19,577 nucleotides of DNA from Bacteroidales bacterium (GCA_900769345.1 CAAGGJ010000057.1:1-19577), one strand, 5' to 3'. Counted from the first letter of the stretch, positions 8,856 to 17,060 are shown. A program made the numbers and translations. The notes: a model not told the origin generated them from the sequence alone.

Positions 8856-8886
8856 TTTGTTTTGCGATAGTCATTTTATAATTTTG
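8856..8886 (+). promoter_or_regulatory. Bacteroidota-type promoter for bcp
   Basis: TTTG at 8856-8859 is followed by a 19-base spacer and TAATTTTG at 8879-8886, the expected -33 and -7 elements of the major Bacteroidota sigma factor. Transcription would start near 8893, leaving a leader of about 37 bases before bcp. Confidence 0.65.
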
Positions 8887-8929
8887 GGCATTATAAATCA
8901 TGTCAAACATCATTAAATAATCAGTAACT

Positions 8930-9382
8930 ATGATAGAAATCGGACAAAAGTTGCCGGAAGTTTTGGGTAAAGACCAAGACGGCAATGAAATAAAGTTAAG
9001 CGACTTTGCAGGTAAGAAATTGGTGCTTTATGTCTATCCCAAGGACAACACTCCCGGATGCACTAATCAAGCTTGCAACTTGCGCGACAATTATTCGGCA
9101 CTTCTCAAGCAAGGCTATGCCATATTAGGTGCAAGCATACAGAGCGAAGCATCACACAAGAAATTTATCGAAAAATACTCTCTTCCGTTCCCCATTATTG
9201 CCGATACCGATAAGGTGCTTGTGGAGCAACTCGGCGTTTATGGCGAGAAAAAGATGTGTGGCAAGGTGGGAATGGGCACTTTCCGCACCACATTTATTAC
9301 CGATGAGAACGGAGTGGTTACACGCATAATCGGGCCGAAACAAATTAAGGTAAAAGAGCACGCCGAGCAAATTCTCGGCTAA
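8930..9382 (+). CDS. bcp: Thioredoxin-dependent thiol peroxidase (Bcp, peroxiredoxin)
   Basis: A 150-residue cytoplasmic peroxiredoxin of the Bcp/PrxQ class, reducing hydrogen and organic peroxides with thioredoxin as electron donor. The peroxidatic Cys 44 lies in TPGCTNQAC and the likely resolving Cys 49 is five residues later, as in atypical two-Cys Bcp proteins. YPKDNTPGCT, the LGASIQS segment and GTFRTTFITDENG are typical. Length is normal. It is transcribed alone from its own promoter, divergent from the response regulator and convergent with groEL. Confidence 0.96.
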   Translation: MIEIGQKLPEVLGKDQDGNEIKLSDFAGKKLVLYVYPKDNTPGCTNQACNLRDNYSALLKQGYAILGASIQSEASHKKFIEKYSLPFPIIADTDKVLVEQLGVYGEKKMCGKVGMGTFRTTFITDENGVVTRIIGPKQIKVKEHAEQILG

Positions 9383-9439
9383 TTCCCAAACTCTGGACAA
9401 TCCACAGAGTGCCACAGAAAAACTATTTTTCAGGATAAT

Positions 9440-9487
9440 AAACAAAAACACGCCTTGCATTAGGAAATTTCCTCCTACGCAAGGCGT
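9440..9487 (-). terminator. Terminator of groESL (may also stop bcp)
   Basis: ACGCCTTGC (9450-9458) pairs perfectly with GCAAGGCGT (9479-9487), with partial pairing inside the loop. Read on the minus strand the stem is followed by GTTTTTGTTT, a good U-tract, so it mainly ends the groES-groEL transcript about 60 bases beyond the groEL stop. Confidence 0.8.
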
Positions 9488-9548
9488 ATAGTTATGATTA
9501 TGAGAACAAAAATTCGCTTAATCAGTTATTTTTTTGTGCCACAGGCAT

Positions 9549-11183
9549 TTACATCATGCCGCCCATTCCACCCATACCAGGAGCTGCTGGTGCAGGAGCT
9601 GCTGGTTCGGGCTTCTCTGCAATGACACATTCGGTAGTCAAGAACATACCTGCTATCGAAGCAGCATTTTCAAGAGCTACACGCGACACCTTGGCAGGGT
9701 CGATTACACCGGTAGTGAACAGATTTTCGTAAGAATCGGTGCGAGCATTGTAACCAAAGTCGCCGCTGCCTTCCTTAACCTTTTGAACCACTACGGCGCC
9801 TTCCAAACCTGCATTTGCCACAATCTGGCGAAGCGGTTCTTCGATAGCGCGACGTATGATTTCGATACCTGTAGTCTCGTCGTCGTTGTCACCCTTCAAA
9901 CCTTCAAGGCATGGAATACAACGAATATAAGCAACTCCACCACCGGGAACGATACCTTCGGCTACTGCAGCGCGTGTTGCGCTCAATGCATCGTCAACGC
10001 GATCTTTCTTTTCCTTCATTTCCACTTCCGATGGAGCACCGATGTACAATACAGCTACACCACCGGCAAGCTTAGCCAAACGTTCCTGAAGCTTTTCCTT
10101 ATCGTAGGTCGACTTGGTGGTTTCGATTTGAGTCTTGATTTGTGCCACGCGCTCTGCGATAGCAGTCTTGTCGCCCAAGCCGTTTACGATTACTGTAGTT
10201 TCCTTGTTTACCGAAACCTTTTCGGCAGTACCAAGCATATCCACAGTTGCACCTTCGAGCTTCAAGCCCTTTTCTTCAGAGATAACCATACCTCCGGTCA
10301 ATACGGCAATATCTTCGAGCATCTCCTTGCGACGGTCGCCAAAGCCCGGTGCCTTTACTGCGCAAATCTTCAACGAACCACGAAGACGGTTAACTACCAA
10401 TGTTGCAAGAGCCTCGCTATCTACGTCTTCAGCCACAATCAACAATGGACGTCCACTCTGTGCTGTAGCTTCGAGGATGGGGAGCATATCCTTGAGATTA
10501 GAAATCTTCTTGTCGAAAAGAAGTATGTATGGGTGATCCATTTCACATTCCATCTTTTCAGTATTGGTTACGAAATATGGAGAAATGTATCCGCGGTCGA
10601 ATTGCATACCTTCCACCACTTCTACGCTGGTAGTAGTACCCTTAGCTTCTTCCACTGTGATTACGCCTTCTTTCTTAACCTTCTTCATCGCTTCGGCTAT
10701 AAGCTGACCTATCTCAGAATCGTTGTTAGCAGAAATGCGAGCCACATTTTCTATCTTGTCGAAGTCATCGCCCACTTCTTGCGATTGAGCCTTAATGCAT
10801 TCCACAACCTTAGCCACCGCCTTATCGATACCGCGCTTCACATCCATAGGATTTGCACCTGCAGCCACGTTCTTAAGGCCGGTGTTGATGATAGCTTGTG
10901 CAAGCAATGTGGCTGTAGTAGTACCATCACCTGCATCGTCACCTGTCTTAGATGCCACCTCCTTTACCAACTGGGCACCTATGTTTTGGAACTTGTCTTC
11001 GAGTTCTATTTCCTTTGCCACGCTTACACCGTCCTTGGTGATGTGTGGTGCGCCAAACTTCTTTTCAAGAATCACGTTGCGACCCTTAGGTCCAAGTGTC
11101 ACCTTCACTGCATTTGCCAATGCATCCACGCCTTTCTTTAATTCTTCGCGTGCCTTTATGTCAAATTTAATCTCTTTTGCCAT
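9549..11183 (-). CDS. groL: Chaperonin GroEL (60 kDa)
   Basis: A 544-residue GroEL subunit, which forms the double-ring ATP-driven chamber that folds cytoplasmic proteins together with GroES. Seen in the sequence: N-terminal LGPKGRNV and GAP around residues 30-45, the ATPase motif GDGTTTATLLAQ from residue 85, the apical domain with GYISPYF, and the C-terminal Gly-Met tail GGMGGMM. Length is standard. It is 30 bases downstream of groES on the same strand, the usual operon. A long open frame on the opposite strand (9534-11141) is only a mirror of this gene. Confidence 0.99.
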   Translation of the reverse strand: MAKEIKFDIKAREELKKGVDALANAVKVTLGPKGRNVILEKKFGAPHITKDGVSVAKEIELEDKFQNIGAQLVKEVASKTGDDAGDGTTTATLLAQAIINTGLKNVAAGANPMDVKRGIDKAVAKVVECIKAQSQEVGDDFDKIENVARISANNDSEIGQLIAEAMKKVKKEGVITVEEAKGTTTSVEVVEGMQFDRGYISPYFVTNTEKMECEMDHPYILLFDKKISNLKDMLPILEATAQSGRPLLIVAEDVDSEALATLVVNRLRGSLKICAVKAPGFGDRRKEMLEDIAVLTGGMVISEEKGLKLEGATVDMLGTAEKVSVNKETTVIVNGLGDKTAIAERVAQIKTQIETTKSTYDKEKLQERLAKLAGGVAVLYIGAPSEVEMKEKKDRVDDALSATRAAVAEGIVPGGGVAYIRCIPCLEGLKGDNDDETTGIEIIRRAIEEPLRQIVANAGLEGAVVVQKVKEGSGDFGYNARTDSYENLFTTGVIDPAKVSRVALENAASIAGMFLTTECVIAEKPEPAAPAPAAPGMGGMGGMM

Positions 11184-11213
11184 GATTAATGTCTCCTTAT
11201 TATAATAATAATG

Positions 11214-11486
11214 TTATTCTACAATTGCAAGAATGTCGCTTTGGCGCATCATTAGATATTTTGCGCCTTCCACTTCAAGTTCGGTTCCGGCATACTTACC
11301 GTAAAGCACTGTGTCTCCTACCTTTACTACCATTTCTTCATCTTTGGTTCCGTTGCCTGTAGCCACAACTTTACCCTTAAGTGGTTTTTCCTTTGCTGAA
11401 TCAGGGATAATGATACCCCCGGCTGTCTTTACTTCTGCCTCAGCAGGTTCGATGAGAACTCTGTCTGATAATGGTTTGATTGTCAT
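11214..11486 (-). CDS. groS: Co-chaperonin GroES (10 kDa)
   Basis: A 90-residue GroES, the heptameric lid of the GroEL chamber. It starts with IKPLSDRVLIEPAE, has the mobile loop around residues 17-33 (KTAGGIIIPDSAKEKP) that contacts GroEL, and the GDTVLYGKYAGTEL strand region. First gene of the groES-groEL operon. I see no CIRCE inverted repeat in the upstream region, so HrcA control of the classic kind is not evident; a clear TAnnTTTG promoter was also not found. Confidence 0.98.
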   Translation of the reverse strand: MTIKPLSDRVLIEPAEAEVKTAGGIIIPDSAKEKPLKGKVVATGNGTKDEEMVVKVGDTVLYGKYAGTELEVEGAKYLMMRQSDILAIVE

Positions 11487-11839
11487 GATAAAATTATTTT
11501 TAAGTTTTTATTAATTATTTCTATTTCGTTAGGTGCCTATACCCGATTTCTCGGTGACGCCACACACCTTGTTTGCATATTCTGTGCCAAAATATAATTT
11601 TTCAAACAAAAAAAATTTCTTCTTGCAGGTTCAAACCACAAAGTTTTCTCTTGCCCGAATCATCACCGTTATATTTGCCAAACCGCACATTCAAAAAAAA
11701 TATCCTCTACCATCATATTCCAATATTGTGCCAAATATCAGCCGTTTCGGACCGTAATTTTTAAGTTTTGATGTAAAAAACTTGCAAATTATCATTTTTG
11801 GCTATATATTTGTTTTTCAAAGATTTTTTGCACCGCAAT
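11487..11839. other. Intergenic region between groES and the REC-kinase gene
   Basis: About 350 AT-rich bases between divergent genes, without a convincing coding frame. It holds the groES leader, including a small possible hairpin with a GAAA loop on the minus strand (around 11541-11556: ACCGA and TCGGGT arms), two near-identical copies of TGTGCCAAA(A)TAT at 11583-11595 and 11727-11738, and a plus-strand promoter at its right end. A minus-strand TATATTTTG near 11588-11596 could be the groES -7 element with one extra base, but no matching -33 is seen. Confidence 0.6.
11781..11812 (+). promoter_or_regulatory. Bacteroidota-type promoter for the REC-histidine kinase gene
   Basis: CTTG at 11781-11784, a 20-base spacer and TATATTTG at 11805-11812 fit the -33/-7 pattern. 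Transcription would begin near 11819, downstream of the upstream in-frame ATG at 11798, which supports the ATG at 11840 as the real start with a ~20-base leader. Confidence 0.6.
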
Positions 11840-12964
11840 ATGAATAACAATATCAATCCTTCCGATTTCTCCATACTCATTGTTGACGACAATGCCACAA
11901 ATACCATCCTGCTCGATGCTATATTGAAACGCGAAAAATATAAAACCTTAATAGCTCGAAACGGAGAGACAGCATTACAAATTATGCAAGAGAAGCACCC
12001 CGACCTCGTGCTCCTCGACATTATGATGCCTGAAATGGACGGCTACGAGACGGCTCGTCGCAAGTCAGAAATCGAAAGCATCAAAGATATTCCATTCCTA
12101 TTTGTTACTGCGCTCAGCGACACCAACAATATGGTTAAGGGATTTAAAGCCGGCTGCAGCGACTTTATTTCCAAACCGTTTAATACCGAAGAGATATTGA
12201 TTCGCATTAAGCATCAACTTACTTCAGTGGCAGATAAGCGCACTATCATCAATCAGACCGAAGAATTGCGCCGATTGGTAAACAATCGCGACAAATTATA
12301 TGCTGTGGTGGCACATGACCTTCGTTCTCCTCTCGGCACCATCAAGACCGTGCTCAATATGCTCGACGAAAGTCTCGACAGCAACACCATTGGCGACGAC
12401 ATGAAGGAGTTGCTTCATGCCACCACCGATAGTTCAAACGAACTCTTCTCTCTTCTCGAAGACTTGCTTAGTTGGACCAAATCACAGATGGGAAAACTTA
12501 TATTCCAACCTACGCGATTTGTATTCGGCGATGCTATTGACAATGCCATTAAGGCAGCTTCGTCGATGGCTAACCTGCACAACATCTCCATCACGCACCG
12601 CGACTTGACCGACAACGCCGAATTTATAGGCGACCAAAAGATGGTAACCACCATCACTCGCAACATCATAGTTAACGCCATAAAGTTCAGCGAGGACGAT
12701 TCGAACATCGAAATTGAATCAAAAGTTACCGACACCGACTTCGTTTGCAGCATCACCGACCACGGATGTGGTATGAGCCAAGAAGTGCAAGATGCTCTTC
12801 GCGACCAAATAGGCATCACCACAGTGGGCAAACACCAAGAGGAAGGCACCGGACTCGGACTTTCGCTTTGCCGCGAATTTGTGCGTGCACACAAGGGCAC
12901 TCTCGATTTCGTTTCCGAAGAATCTAAAGGTTCCACATTTACCTTTACCCTTCCCATTCAATAA
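11840..12964 (+). CDS. Soluble REC-histidine kinase fusion (response regulator-kinase hybrid)
   Basis: A 374-residue cytoplasmic signalling protein with an N-terminal receiver and a C-terminal histidine kinase, and no membrane segment. Receiver: D16/D17 in ILIVDD, phospho-acceptor D60 in VLLDIMMPEMDG, T90, K112 in SKPF. A coiled linker (~125-150) leads to HisKA with H159 in AHDLRSPLG, then the ATPase domain with N-box RNIIVNA (274-280), DHGCGM (307-312) and GTGLGLS (336-342). The receiver-first order means its kinase is probably controlled by phosphorylation from another kinase, or it acts as a relay. A longer frame starting at 11798 was rejected because the promoter overlaps it. No cognate sensor is adjacent; the convergent single-domain receiver next door is a candidate target, which is inference. 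Confidence 0.92.
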   Translation: MNNNINPSDFSILIVDDNATNTILLDAILKREKYKTLIARNGETALQIMQEKHPDLVLLDIMMPEMDGYETARRKSEIESIKDIPFLFVTALSDTNNMVKGFKAGCSDFISKPFNTEEILIRIKHQLTSVADKRTIINQTEELRRLVNNRDKLYAVVAHDLRSPLGTIKTVLNMLDESLDSNTIGDDMKELLHATTDSSNELFSLLEDLLSWTKSQMGKLIFQPTRFVFGDAIDNAIKAASSMANLHNISITHRDLTDNAEFIGDQKMVTTITRNIIVNAIKFSEDDSNIEIESKVTDTDFVCSITDHGCGMSQEVQDALRDQIGITTVGKHQEEGTGLGLSLCREFVRAHKGTLDFVSEESKGSTFTFTLPIQ

Positions 12965-12992
12965 GCAAAAAAAATACATACATATATAATAA

Positions 12993-13030
12993 GGGGCGTG
13001 TAAGAAAAAACAATTGTTTCTACACGCCCC
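12993..13030. terminator. Shared hairpin terminator of the convergent signalling genes
   Basis: GGGGCGTGTA (12993-13002) pairs perfectly with TACACGCCCC (13021-13030); AGAAA/TTTCT extends the stem past a one-base bulge. It lies between the REC-kinase stop (12964) and the minus-strand receiver stop (13064) and can form on both strands. The flanks are AT-rich but have no pure U-tract. Confidence 0.75.
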
Positions 13031-13063
13031 ATATTGCAATATAGCTGCTATTGCTACCTATCA

Positions 13064-13435
13064 TCAATATCCAAGCACATTTTGCACGCGAGAACGCACA
13101 TCGTGCGGATTGAATGGCTTTACCACATACTCCAATACTCCCAGTTCAAACAACTCTCGCTTTTCATCAGCATTATCTTCCGACGACAACACTATCACCG
13201 GTATGCTACGATATTTGTCGCTCTCTTTGAGAAATACCACGAACTTGCGTCCCGACATAGTGGGCATGCGCAAGTCGGTTATTATTAAGTCGGGCATTCC
13301 ATTCTCCTGAAGCCACTTGATGCACTTCACCGGATTAGAGTGATAGATGCACTTATAATCCTTTAAGTTCATCATCAACATCTTGGCGATAATAGGCTTA
13401 TCGTCTACTATAAGTATTGTCTTTGCGTAACTCAT
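13064..13435 (-). CDS. Single-domain response regulator (CheY-like)
   Basis: A 123-residue stand-alone receiver without an output domain. D11/D12 in ILIVDDK, phospho-acceptor D54 in IITDLRMP, S84 in VIVLSSED and K106 in VVKPF are all in place, so it should be phosphorylatable. Such proteins either act on a partner by binding or carry phosphate in a relay. No kinase is co-transcribed; the nearest is the convergent REC-kinase. There is no chemotaxis gene nearby, so a flagellar role is not suggested. A TATCTTTG -7-like element on the minus strand at 13512-13519 would give a leader of about 70 bases. Confidence 0.93.
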   Translation of the reverse strand: MSYAKTILIVDDKPIIAKMLMMNLKDYKCIYHSNPVKCIKWLQENGMPDLIITDLRMPTMSGRKFVVFLKESDKYRSIPVIVLSSEDNADEKRELFELGVLEYVVKPFNPHDVRSRVQNVLGY

Positions 13436-13511
13436 CTCTCTTTATTCTGCAAATTGTTTTAATCCGATCCTTTTTCTATTAATAATCTATTAGTTTTTAG
13501 ATTACTTTATG

Positions 13512-13519
13512 CAAAGATA
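13512..13519 (-). promoter_or_regulatory. Possible -7 element for the single-domain regulator
   Basis: Minus-strand TATCTTTG fits TAnnTTTG. A TTTG lies 17 bases upstream of it, slightly shorter than the spacing seen at the better promoters in this window. Confidence 0.5.
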
Positions 13520-13666
13520 CACAATTATTTGTTTATCAAAACCATAATTGCTAAAAAGTAACATTATTTACTTATTCATTTACGCTTTTTCAGCAAAATG
13601 CTCATTTCGGCGCACCAAGCAAATGCAAAATTTCGGCAAATCGGTACACTTTGAGATAATATTCCG

Positions 13667-13674
13667 TACCTTTG
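13667..13674 (+). promoter_or_regulatory. Probable -7 element for the chromate-transporter/folC genes
   Basis: TACCTTTG followed by CA, a common form of the Bacteroidota -7 element, lies 36 bases before the ATG at 13711. A -33 TTG at the right spacing is not clear. Its position at the upstream ATG (13672) argues that the first transporter starts at 13711. Confidence 0.55.
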
Positions 13675-13710
13675 CATCCGCAATTATTAACAAAAGTACT
13701 TTTCACGATT

Positions 13711-14277
13711 ATGAACAATATTTGTTTGAAGCTATTCCTCTCGTTCTTGAAGATTGGAGCATTCACCTTTGGCGGCGGATGGGCTATGATTTCCATAATT
13801 GAGCGCGAGATTGTCGACAAGCACCATTGGATAGAAAAAGATGAGTTTCTCGACTTGCTTGCCGTGGCGCAATCGATGCCCGGCATCTTGGCTGTAAACA
13901 TTTCAGTATCGGTGGGCGATCGTCTCAAAGGACTCAAAGGCAGTCTTGCCGCAGCTTTCGGTACCATACTTCCTTCTTTCACCATCATATTGCTCATAGC
14001 TATGTTTCTCACACCCGAAACGATAAAAAACAATGTGATAATAAGCAAAATGTTTATGGGCATACGCCCTGCCGTGGTGGCTCTGATTATTGCTCCGGTC
14101 ATAACCACAGCGCGCGCTGCCAAAATAGGCAAGAAAACCATCATCATACCCATAGCAGTGGCATTACTTATCTTCTCGGGTATTCCATATATCTCCAACC
14201 CCATCATCTACATAATATTGGGAGCTATCGGTGGTTATGCTTATTATGTAACTCATCTATTTAATAAAATTTCGTAA
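13711..14277 (+). CDS. Short-chain chromate transporter (ChrA family), first half-protein
   Basis: A 188-residue membrane protein, one half of a ChrA-type pair (CHR family, PF02417). The signature FGGG lies at residues 20-23 after KIGAFT, then IEREIVDK and AQSMPG (52-57), all typical of the N-terminal motif block of CHR domains. Several hydrophobic segments follow. Long-chain ChrA proteins of about 400 residues contain two such domains; in many bacteria, as here, they are encoded as two adjacent genes thought to act together. The family exports chromate, but in an anaerobe the natural substrate is uncertain. The ATG at 13672 was rejected since the likely promoter overlaps it. The partner gene follows after 28 bases. 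Confidence 0.9.
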   Translation: MNNICLKLFLSFLKIGAFTFGGGWAMISIIEREIVDKHHWIEKDEFLDLLAVAQSMPGILAVNISVSVGDRLKGLKGSLAAAFGTILPSFTIILLIAMFLTPETIKNNVIISKMFMGIRPAVVALIIAPVITTARAAKIGKKTIIIPIAVALLIFSGIPYISNPIIYIILGAIGGYAYYVTHLFNKIS

Positions 14278-14305
14278 ATCCACATCCACCTACAATCCAT
14301 AACTC

Positions 14306-14845
14306 ATGAATATATATTTCAAGATAATCATTGCATATTTAAAAATTGGACTCTTCGGTTTCGGCGGAGGTTATGCTATGCTATCGCTCATCCAGCGCGA
14401 AGTAGTAGAATCAGGATGGATATCGAGCCAACTTTTCACCGACATAGTAGCAATTTCGCAAATGACTCCCGGCCCCATAGGCATCAATAGTGCCACCTAC
14501 ATAGGCTATGCTCTCACCGGCAGCATCTTGGGGTCGATAGTAGCAACCATCACCGTAGTTGCGCCTCCGTTTGCCCTGATACTCTTAGCCGGACACTACA
14601 TCAATCGTCATAAGGAAAGCCCTTATATCAAAGGCGCATTTATGGGTCTCCGCCCGGTGGTTGTGGGATTGATTGCCTCGGCTGCCCTGCTGCTTATGAA
14701 CAGCGAAAACTTCGGTTCCAACCAATCAGAACTCTTTAAAACCATTCCTATATGCATTGCATCGTTCTGCATAGTATACTTCACCAAGATTCACCCCATT
14801 TTCGTCATCATTTTAGCGGCAATCGTGGGATTATTTTTATTTTAA
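14306..14845 (+). CDS. Short-chain chromate transporter (ChrA family), second half-protein
   Basis: A 179-residue CHR-domain membrane protein, partner of the preceding gene. It has KIGLFGFGGGYAML (FGGG at 19-22), IQREVVESGW and the motif SQMTPGPIGINSATYIGY (from residue 51), the classic form of the CHR signature; the first protein has the variant SMPGILAVN at the same place. About five to six hydrophobic segments are visible, and the protein ends in a hydrophobic run. It is 28 bases after the first half and 9 bases before folC, so the three genes probably form one transcript. Confidence 0.9.
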   Translation: MNIYFKIIIAYLKIGLFGFGGGYAMLSLIQREVVESGWISSQLFTDIVAISQMTPGPIGINSATYIGYALTGSILGSIVATITVVAPPFALILLAGHYINRHKESPYIKGAFMGLRPVVVGLIASAALLLMNSENFGSNQSELFKTIPICIASFCIVYFTKIHPIFVIILAAIVGLFLF

Positions 14846-14854
14846 ACTATTATT

Positions 14855-16147
14855 ATGAACTACAACGAAACCATCGACTTCCTTTATAGCCAGCATCCGG
14901 CATTTCAGCGCGTAGGCGCATCAGCATACAAGGCAGGACTCGACACGAGTATTGCCCTCGACAATATTTTCAAAAATCCACATCGCTCTTTCCGATGCAT
15001 CCATGTAGCAGGCACCAATGGCAAAGGTTCGGTGTCGCACACTCTTGCTGCTATTCTGCAGAACAATGGATATAAAGTGGGTCTATACACTTCGCCTCAT
15101 CTTATAGATTTTCGCGAACGAATAAGGGTAAACGGTGACATGATTCCGGAGTCGTATGTAGTAGATTTTGTCGATCAGTACCGCAAATCGGAGTTTAAAG
15201 GAAATCCTTCGTTTTTCGAGCTGACAATGGCTATGGCATTCCACTATTTTCGCCACGAGAAAGTGGATTTTGCAGTTATCGAAGTAGGCCTTGGCGGTCG
15301 CCTCGACAGCACTAACATAATAAATCCGGAATTGTGTGTAATCACAAATATCTCATTCGACCACACCCAATTTTTAGGCAACACTTTGCCCGAAATAGCT
15401 TCAGAGAAAGCCGGAATCATCAAGCCCGGCATACCGGTGGTGATAGGCGAAGCCGAGGGTGATGTAAAAAAAGTGTTTGAACATAAAGCCGCTGAGCAAA
15501 ATGCCCCTATCCGATTCGCTCAAGAGCATCAGCAAATCATAGATGCATCCTACGGCACTCTATGTGCCACATATCACACTGCCGACTTTGGAGTTATCGA
15601 AAGCCAACTCGCCGGAGATTGCCAGATATATAACGCAAACACCATTCTCAATGCAGTAATAGAGCTTCGTAAACTGGGAATTAACATCTCGCAGCAATCA
15701 GTGACCGAATCATTCCGCCATGTTTGCGATCAAACCGGACTCATGGGCCGATGGATGAAACTCAACGATCATCCTATCACTATTTGTGACACCGGACACA
15801 ACACCGGTGGTATGCAATATATAGCCCGACGACTTAAAGCCGCCCAATGCAACAATCTTCGCATTGTAATAGGTTTTGTCAACGATAAAGATATCGACCA
15901 CATCCTGGATATGCTGCCCAAAGATGCTATCTATTATTTCACGCAAGCCCTGATTCCAAGAGCGCAAAAGGCGCAAATATTACAAATCCAAGCCGCCGAA
16001 AAAGGTCTTAGCGGAAATTGCTACGACAGTGTAGCTAATGCCTATACAACCGCATTAAACGATGCTGCCGACGACGATATGGTGTTTGTGGGTGGCAGCA
16101 CATTTATTGTTGCCGATTTGTTGACTTTTTTAAACGCAAAGCACTAA
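14855..16147 (+). CDS. folC: Bifunctional folylpolyglutamate synthase / dihydrofolate synthase
   Basis: A 430-residue ATP-dependent Mur-ligase-like enzyme of folate synthesis. It joins glutamate to dihydropteroate and adds further glutamates to folates. The P-loop GTNGKGS is at residues 53-59, followed by YTSPHLIDFRERI, the VGLGGRLDSTN motif, and ITNISFDHTQFLGNTLPEIASEKAGIIK, which carries the metal and carbamylated-lysine region. The C-terminal domain begins around residue 290 with GRW, and has CDTGHNTGGM. Length is normal. It begins 9 bases after the second ChrA gene and ends 6 bases from the convergent yihY-type gene. Whether one protein does both activities cannot be decided from sequence. 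Confidence 0.96.
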   Translation: MNYNETIDFLYSQHPAFQRVGASAYKAGLDTSIALDNIFKNPHRSFRCIHVAGTNGKGSVSHTLAAILQNNGYKVGLYTSPHLIDFRERIRVNGDMIPESYVVDFVDQYRKSEFKGNPSFFELTMAMAFHYFRHEKVDFAVIEVGLGGRLDSTNIINPELCVITNISFDHTQFLGNTLPEIASEKAGIIKPGIPVVIGEAEGDVKKVFEHKAAEQNAPIRFAQEHQQIIDASYGTLCATYHTADFGVIESQLAGDCQIYNANTILNAVIELRKLGINISQQSVTESFRHVCDQTGLMGRWMKLNDHPITICDTGHNTGGMQYIARRLKAAQCNNLRIVIGFVNDKDIDHILDMLPKDAIYYFTQALIPRAQKAQILQIQAAEKGLSGNCYDSVANAYTTALNDAADDDMVFVGGSTFIVADLLTFLNAKH

Positions 16148-16153
16148 CCGATG

Positions 16154-17038
16154 CTATTCATCTCTTTCTTTTGACTCCTTCTCGACGAAAAACACTTGCG
16201 CCGAGTGTGCTATTTGTGCACCCACAAGACATATCAACCACGAAAACTGCACCCACAGCAAAAATAGTGGCAGATAGGCAAAACTTCCGTACACAGCATG
16301 ATAGCTCGACACATATATCGACAATTCGAACACATACTGCAGCACATCGAAAGCCACACTGCACAGAAAACCGCTTATAAAAGCATAACGAAACCTCACC
16401 ATAGTGTTAGGCATATACATCATTATTAATGTAAACACAGCCCATTCTATCAAAAAATTCACCACTATGAATAAGTATCGCAGAAATGTAGAAATGGCAG
16501 GTAGGTCGAAAAATGCTCGTATCCCACTGTTTATCCACACCGATATGCCAAATCCGGCTATCATAAGCACCGGCACCCAGAACATTATGGCAGTGTAGTC
16601 ACTAAACTTACGCGTATATGAGCGCTCATCGCAATTCCATATTTTATTAAACGAGCGTTCCACAGCATCAAGCAAAAAATACAAAGTGAGAACCAAAGCC
16701 ACTATACCCACGCCAATAAAAACGCCATCGGTGGCATGCTTTAAATAAGAGTCTACAAACGATACTGCATAATTGATAGCTTCTTGCTGCGAACGAAAAT
16801 GTTCCGACAATTGTTCTTGAAGAAAATTTTGCACATTGAATCCTCGAGCTATGGCAAACATCATTGCCATCACCGGCACTATAGCAAGCAATGTGCGATG
16901 CGTCAATGCACATGCTATTTGCATCAGGTCCACTTCCAAATACTTATCATAAACATGGCGAAGAATCTTGGCATAATCCTTCATCATCGAGCCTACGCTC
17001 CCGAAGTCTATTCTTATGTTTTTCATCATGGCTAACAT
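16154..17038 (-). CDS. YihY/BrkB-family (UPF0761) inner membrane protein
   Basis: A 294-residue membrane protein of the YihY/virulence factor BrkB family (PF03631), once wrongly named ribonuclease BN. The family motif block ALTHRTLLAIVPVMAMMFA lies near residues 60-80, and six or so hydrophobic segments follow, including FGSFAYLPLFLLWVQFSWLICLVGAQ-type residues near the C-terminus (GSFAYLPLFLLW, LVGAQIAH), which are the most conserved part. The function is unknown; transport is suspected. I chose the ATG at 17038, preceded by an AT-rich stretch; an in-frame extension to 17116 would run into RNase P RNA and is rejected, and the ATG at 17026 is also possible. It starts about 20 bases after the 3' end of rnpB on the same strand and may be read from the rnpB promoter. 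Confidence 0.9.
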   Translation of the reverse strand: MLAMMKNIRIDFGSVGSMMKDYAKILRHVYDKYLEVDLMQIACALTHRTLLAIVPVMAMMFAIARGFNVQNFLQEQLSEHFRSQQEAINYAVSFVDSYLKHATDGVFIGVGIVALVLTLYFLLDAVERSFNKIWNCDERSYTRKFSDYTAIMFWVPVLMIAGFGISVWINSGIRAFFDLPAISTFLRYLFIVVNFLIEWAVFTLIMMYMPNTMVRFRYAFISGFLCSVAFDVLQYVFELSIYVSSYHAVYGSFAYLPLFLLWVQFSWLICLVGAQIAHSAQVFFVEKESKERDE

Positions 17039-17060
17039 TTTTATAATAATAAGAAGAAAT

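Noticed and set aside
9534..11141. A 535-codon open frame on the plus strand
   Set aside because: It is antisense to groEL along nearly its full length; the protein is rich in Cys, His and Ser as expected from a mirrored frame and has no domain I recognise.
11487..11839. CIRCE operator upstream of groES
   Set aside because: No TTAGCACTC-N9-GAGTGCTAA-like inverted repeat is found on either strand.
13602..14207. A 201-codon minus-strand frame
   Set aside because: It is antisense to the first ChrA-type gene, whose protein has clear family motifs.
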